Below, piece by piece: positions 61,381 through 64,000 of a stretch of DNA of 64,000 bases. The position numbers and the translations under genes were made by a program. The notes beneath the pieces are model-generated. The model worked only from the letters and a program-made list of their open reading frames with translations. It was not told where the DNA came from and made no database searches. The DNA lies in contig JAQTZZ010000007.1 in NCBI GenBank assembly GCA_028687545.1, positions 85,252 to 149,251 of the forward strand, given 5' to 3'. This DNA comes from Candidatus Wallbacteria bacterium. Its GTDB lineage: Bacteria; Muiribacteriota; JAQTZZ01. Each line of letters begins with the position of its first letter. Positions within the stretch are counted from its first letter, which is position 1.

Positions 61381-62344
61381 TGAACAACCCCTCAATCAAT
61401 TCGTTGTGATTGAAAAACTTGGCTTCCACCATCTTCCCGACCAGTTCGAACTCCACTTCGGCCATCCAGATGGAAGCGAACACGAGCCCAATGTTGAAAG
61501 TGTTCCCCATCAGGAACAGAGTCGTAATTTTTTCTTTTTCAAACGAGATCAGTCTTTCCATTTCCGGAACATTCGGAGCCTGGCTCAGGAAGGAATATTT
61601 AGTATGCTCAAGTACAGATATTGCTTGCTGAAGGTTGTCCTTCCTGATCAGAGCTTCAAGGTCCCTCCTTGGAATATTCACCGGCGGGAACATGTATCCC
61701 AGGCAATCTTCCTCGGAATGTCCATAATAATATTTCAATCTCAGGAGATTGATAATATTGGAAACATCAATCTGAAAACCAAGAAACAGATTCAGGGATC
61801 TCCGGTCCTCTCCGGAGAAGTCTTTGAGCAGCTGGGCAAGGTAACGGAAATAATCCAGATCAAGCGCTTTTTCAAGTTCGGCGATGCTGTATGATTCGAT
61901 CTTCTTCAGCAATGAGCAGAAAGTCGGCATGTGCTTTAAATATGGGTAAGCTGAAAGGTTCTCAGGTCCTCCCCCGGCAAGCTCCAGAACCTCCTGGTCA
62001 GCGATGTAGCTCAGGGCTTCCTCGTGGGATTTCCAGATCCTGATTACAGTTTTCAAATCCTCGATCCCATATCTGAACAGGTAGGCTTCACCAACATCTC
62101 TTGCATATCCGGGACTGTAACTGATCACCTTGTGGCAGTCATCCACAAGGATTCTGGCTAAAATGCGTCTGGTCATGGATAAATCAATCCTGGCATCGGA
62201 CGCTGCATCGCGGAATCGGGACAAAATTTCAGGGATCGAGGATCCCAGGCTGCGCTTCAGGTCTTCGCGGGAGAGGTAGCGATCGCGCCTGGCGCGAACT
62301 CTTGCATTGAGATAAGAATAATAAAAAGGAGAAAGCCCTTTCAA
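61367..62344 (-). CDS. atpC: V/A-type ATPase subunit C (AC39/d-like)
   Basis: A 325-residue all-helical subunit with the AC39 pattern: YYSYLNARVRARRDRYLSREDLKRSL at the start, DARIDLSMTRRILARILVDDCHKVI, SLNLFLGFQIDVSNIINLLRLKYY near residue 195, and a C-terminal helix bundle. It caps the K ring and connects it to the D-F shaft. It overlaps subunit H by 4 bp upstream and the I gene downstream. Confidence 0.88.
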   Translation of the reverse strand: MKGLSPFYYSYLNARVRARRDRYLSREDLKRSLGSSIPEILSRFRDAASDARIDLSMTRRILARILVDDCHKVISYSPGYARDVGEAYLFRYGIEDLKTVIRIWKSHEEALSYIADQEVLELAGGGPENLSAYPYLKHMPTFCSLLKKIESYSIAELEKALDLDYFRYLAQLLKDFSGEDRRSLNLFLGFQIDVSNIINLLRLKYYYGHSEEDCLGYMFPPVNIPRRDLEALIRKDNLQQAISVLEHTKYSFLSQAPNVPEMERLISFEKEKITTLFLMGNTFNIGLVFASIWMAEVEFELVGKMVEAKFFNHNELIEGLFNVSA

Positions 62345-62637
62345 ACAAAAACCTCTTTTTCCAGCAGATCCAGCAGTTCTTCAAGTTCGGCATCGGTCAG
62401 TTTGAATTTCGCACCGCTTTTTTTCCTGATCTCAGAAACCTGCCGGCTGGCCCGGTGTTCCATCAGATCTTTGAGATCCCTGATTTCACGGTCCGTCTCG
62501 GTGTTGATCTTCTTTTCCATCTCAGCGATACGCAGGCGGGTGTAATCCAAGAGATAATCCACATTTCCCTTGGCAGCCTGAGAAAGCTGCCGCGCACGCT
62601 CTTCCACTTCCAACATCAGAGCAATCGCTTTCTGCAT
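62341..62637 (-). CDS. atpH: V/A-type ATPase subunit H/G-like (peripheral stalk)
   Basis: A 98-residue, almost wholly coiled-coil protein (LMLEVEERARQLSQAAKGNVDYLLDYTRLRIAEMEKKINTETDREIRDLKDLMEHRASRQVSEIRKK). This fits the H/G partner of subunit E in the stator stalk. It is the first gene of the operon, with TGAGG before the ATG and a promoter about 35 bp upstream. The short C-terminal tail (LTDAELEELLDLLEKEVFV) is acidic. Confidence 0.8.
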   Translation of the reverse strand: MQKAIALMLEVEERARQLSQAAKGNVDYLLDYTRLRIAEMEKKINTETDREIRDLKDLMEHRASRQVSEIRKKSGAKFKLTDAELEELLDLLEKEVFV

Positions 62638-62669
62638 TCAGAACCTCAGATTTTATTAACTTTTCAACA

Positions 62670-62699
62670 ATGATAAACGGTTTATTCTAAAAAGGTCAA
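62670..62699 (-). promoter_or_regulatory. Promoter of the V-ATPase operon
   Basis: On the minus strand TTGACC (62699-62694), an 18-bp spacer and TATCAT (62675-62670) lie 32 bp before the atpH start. No other convincing promoter was seen within the operon. Confidence 0.65.
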
Positions 62700-62784
62700 G
62701 CATTATCACACTTGAATCTATCCTGTTTCAAGGTGGTAAATATTCACCGTAAACCTGTTGCACATTTTATGTTATAATAATCGG

Positions 62785-63747
62785 ATGGACAAGAAAGGCA
62801 ACACGCTCCTTGTCGTTTTTATCATTATTTCGGTGCTGACTTTCCTCGGTATCAGTTTCAACTCGCTTGTTTCCACAGACGTCGGTATCAGCGAAAACAA
62901 GGGGGATTATCTCAAGGCAGAGTATCTGGCCCAGAGTGGGATCGAGGTTGCCCTTCAGAGAATCATCGATTTCCCGGATGTTACCAGCAATTACCTTTCA
63001 TTCCTCAGAGGATGCACGATCGAATCGAGTTCCAATTACAACACTTTCTCCTATGATCCCCGCAACGCCATAGGAGGATATTATCCACTGACATCTCCCA
63101 CTGACCTTTTCAAATTCGCAGCCGGAGACACGGAGCAGAGACTTACCGTCAACCTCCACCAGATCGTATCTCTGAATTACATCACATCTTATCAGAATCC
63201 CAAGACCCTCGGATCAAATTTCAGAATTCAGACCAGGGAACACGATTACGATTCCTGGACGACCTGGTGCTCAATCGATAATCCCCAGGGGAGCATCCTG
63301 GTCGCAGAGAACAAGGCGAAAGTGAAAGTAGGTTTCATTGAAGTTTTCTATGGTCAGCAGGTTCAAGGAGCAGGGCCGACGGAAGTCATCGAACTGTTCG
63401 GATATGACTACACACACGTTCCCGATAAAACCGACTCCAATTTTTCACTCTATCTGGAAGGATTCACTGATCCGGATCAGGCTTCCAACAAAACATTCAT
63501 CAAGTATCAGATCCAGGGGAACAGGATCCTCTGCACTGCAAGACTGATGCAGAAGTCTTTCCGCTGGGTGACAAAGAGCATCGCAAGCCTGGAGATCTAT
63601 TTTGTGATGCAGAATCAGGAACTTACAGTCGTCAGCAAGAATTTTACAACCGAATACCTCCCTATCAAAAGTTCCCTAACTGATCTTCACTGGATCGATT
63701 ATGAAGTGGAAAAGTCCGACTACCTCAATTGGCAGACTGCGGATTAG
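62785..63747 (+). CDS. PilX-like type IV pilus minor pilin/assembly protein
   Basis: A 320-residue protein. The ATG at 62785 (MDKKGNTLLVVFI) opens a short basic leader and hydrophobic helix, then SFNSLVSTDVGISENKGDYLKAEYLAQSGIEVALQRI, the PilX/PulG-like N-terminal region of minor pilins. The remaining 250 residues are an exported domain without clear similarity. It is the first gene of a pilus locus continuing to the right. A TATAAT lies directly before the start, so the leader is very short or transcription starts elsewhere. Confidence 0.78.
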   Translation: MDKKGNTLLVVFIIISVLTFLGISFNSLVSTDVGISENKGDYLKAEYLAQSGIEVALQRIIDFPDVTSNYLSFLRGCTIESSSNYNTFSYDPRNAIGGYYPLTSPTDLFKFAAGDTEQRLTVNLHQIVSLNYITSYQNPKTLGSNFRIQTREHDYDSWTTWCSIDNPQGSILVAENKAKVKVGFIEVFYGQQVQGAGPTEVIELFGYDYTHVPDKTDSNFSLYLEGFTDPDQASNKTFIKYQIQGNRILCTARLMQKSFRWVTKSIASLEIYFVMQNQELTVVSKNFTTEYLPIKSSLTDLHWIDYEVEKSDYLNWQTAD

Positions 63748-63856
63748 ATAAAGGCAGACACATGGGTCTGCCCCTATCTATCTAATTATTCTCCCCCAAC
63801 GGTCGATAGGTATTAAAAAGCCGCACCGGAGTTTACGGACGATTTGTTTTTGCATA

Positions 63857-63884
63857 GTAGAGACACGCCATGGCGTGTCTCTAC
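63857..63884. repeat. Perfect 28-bp REP-like palindrome
   Basis: GTAGAGACACGCCA (63857-63870) is followed directly by its reverse complement (63871-63884). The outer bases GTAG.GA...TC.CTAC agree with the palindrome inside the RAYT gene at 996-1025. It lies 12 bp before the next gene. Confidence 0.8.
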
Positions 63885-63896
63885 AAAGGAAAAATA

Positions 63897-64000
63897 ATGA
63901 TCATCAATCTTAACAAACTGCTGAAAATCGAAGAAAAATACCTGTTTTTCGATCTTGGCAGTTATTCGACCAAATTATGCACATATTCCGTCGAAGAAGC
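63897..64000 (+). CDS. pilM: PilM/FtsA-like type IV pilus assembly ATPase (partial)
   Basis: The ATG at 63897 opens a frame (MIINLNKLLKIEEKYLFFDL followed by GSYSTKLC) that leaves the window after 34 residues. FFDLGSYSTKL resembles the actin-fold phosphate-1 motif (DxGSxxxK) of PilM. With the PilX-like gene upstream, a pilus assembly role is likely, but the fragment is short. Confidence 0.6.
   Translation, partial: MIINLNKLLKIEEKYLFFDLGSYSTKLCTYSVEE

Noticed and set aside
1-64000. CRISPR array, prophage, integrase or rRNA genes
   Set aside because: No regularly spaced repeats, phage structural genes, recombinases or rRNA-like sequences were seen.

Overview
The window is bacterial and almost fully coding. 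Signal peptides, lipobox cysteines, a periplasmic-binding-protein ABC importer, type IV pilus genes and a V/A-type ATPase suggest a didermal, probably uncultured anaerobe-like lineage. No rRNA or species-level marker is present. Giant ASH/FN3 surface proteins, lineage-specific secreted paralogs and many radical SAM enzymes recall candidate phyla such as Wallbacteria or Riflebacteria, but that is only a guess.

Layout. 1-2.96 kb (minus): a type I restriction-modification operon (hsdM, then hsdS running off the left edge), split by a REP-associated tyrosine transposase that carries palindromes inside its own coding region. 3.1-5.6 kb (plus): a BtuFDC-type ABC importer. 5.7-7 kb: a minimal nucleotidyltransferase and a ComB-family phosphatase. 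7.2-11.3 kb (plus): four tandem paralogs of an unrecognised secreted family, with terminators and candidate operators between them. 11.4-14.1 kb: two radical SAM enzymes. 14.1-19.7 kb (minus): a tightly overlapping operon NfeD, SPFH/paraslipin, DegT-type aminotransferase, SPASM radical SAM, GT4-like glycosyltransferase and a truncated second radical SAM, probably for glycan synthesis or modification. 19.9-26.1 kb: a small secreted protein, CorA, an exported protein, an M28 peptidase, a carbamoyltransferase with a DUF5989-type mini membrane protein and another small membrane protein, and an OsmC-fold protein lacking both catalytic cysteines. 26.3-30.1 kb: a hybrid histidine kinase with five PAS domains, and an RsuA-type pseudouridine synthase followed by a MITE-like repeat.

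30.3-48.9 kb (minus) is a surface and secreted protein island: a 915-residue exported protein, a PKD-domain protein, a lipoprotein, a lipoprotein pseudogene, a small Ig-like protein, a giant ASH-domain protein with an embedded lipase-like domain that is split by a T7 slippery run, and a 1,596-residue FN3 lipoprotein whose leader folds as a possible three-way-junction RNA. 49-51.2 kb (plus): a LexA/CI-like S24 repressor, a type II toxin-antitoxin pair, an alkyltransferase (ogt), and a second, inverted copy of the MITE-like repeat. 51.2-53 kb (minus): a B12-binding-type radical SAM, a STAS protein and tRNA-Ala(GGC).

53-62.7 kb (minus) is a complete V/A-type ATPase operon (H, C, I, K, F, E, A, B, D) extended by two unrecognised overlapping genes and, 2 nt beyond the last stop, the tRNA. 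The right edge starts a type IV pilus locus (PilX-like, then a PilM/FtsA-like ORF running off the window), with a REP-like palindrome between the two genes. There is no CRISPR array, integrase or prophage. Mobile or repetitive content is limited to the RAYT, REP-like palindromes, the MITE-like pair and a structured insert between atpA and atpB.
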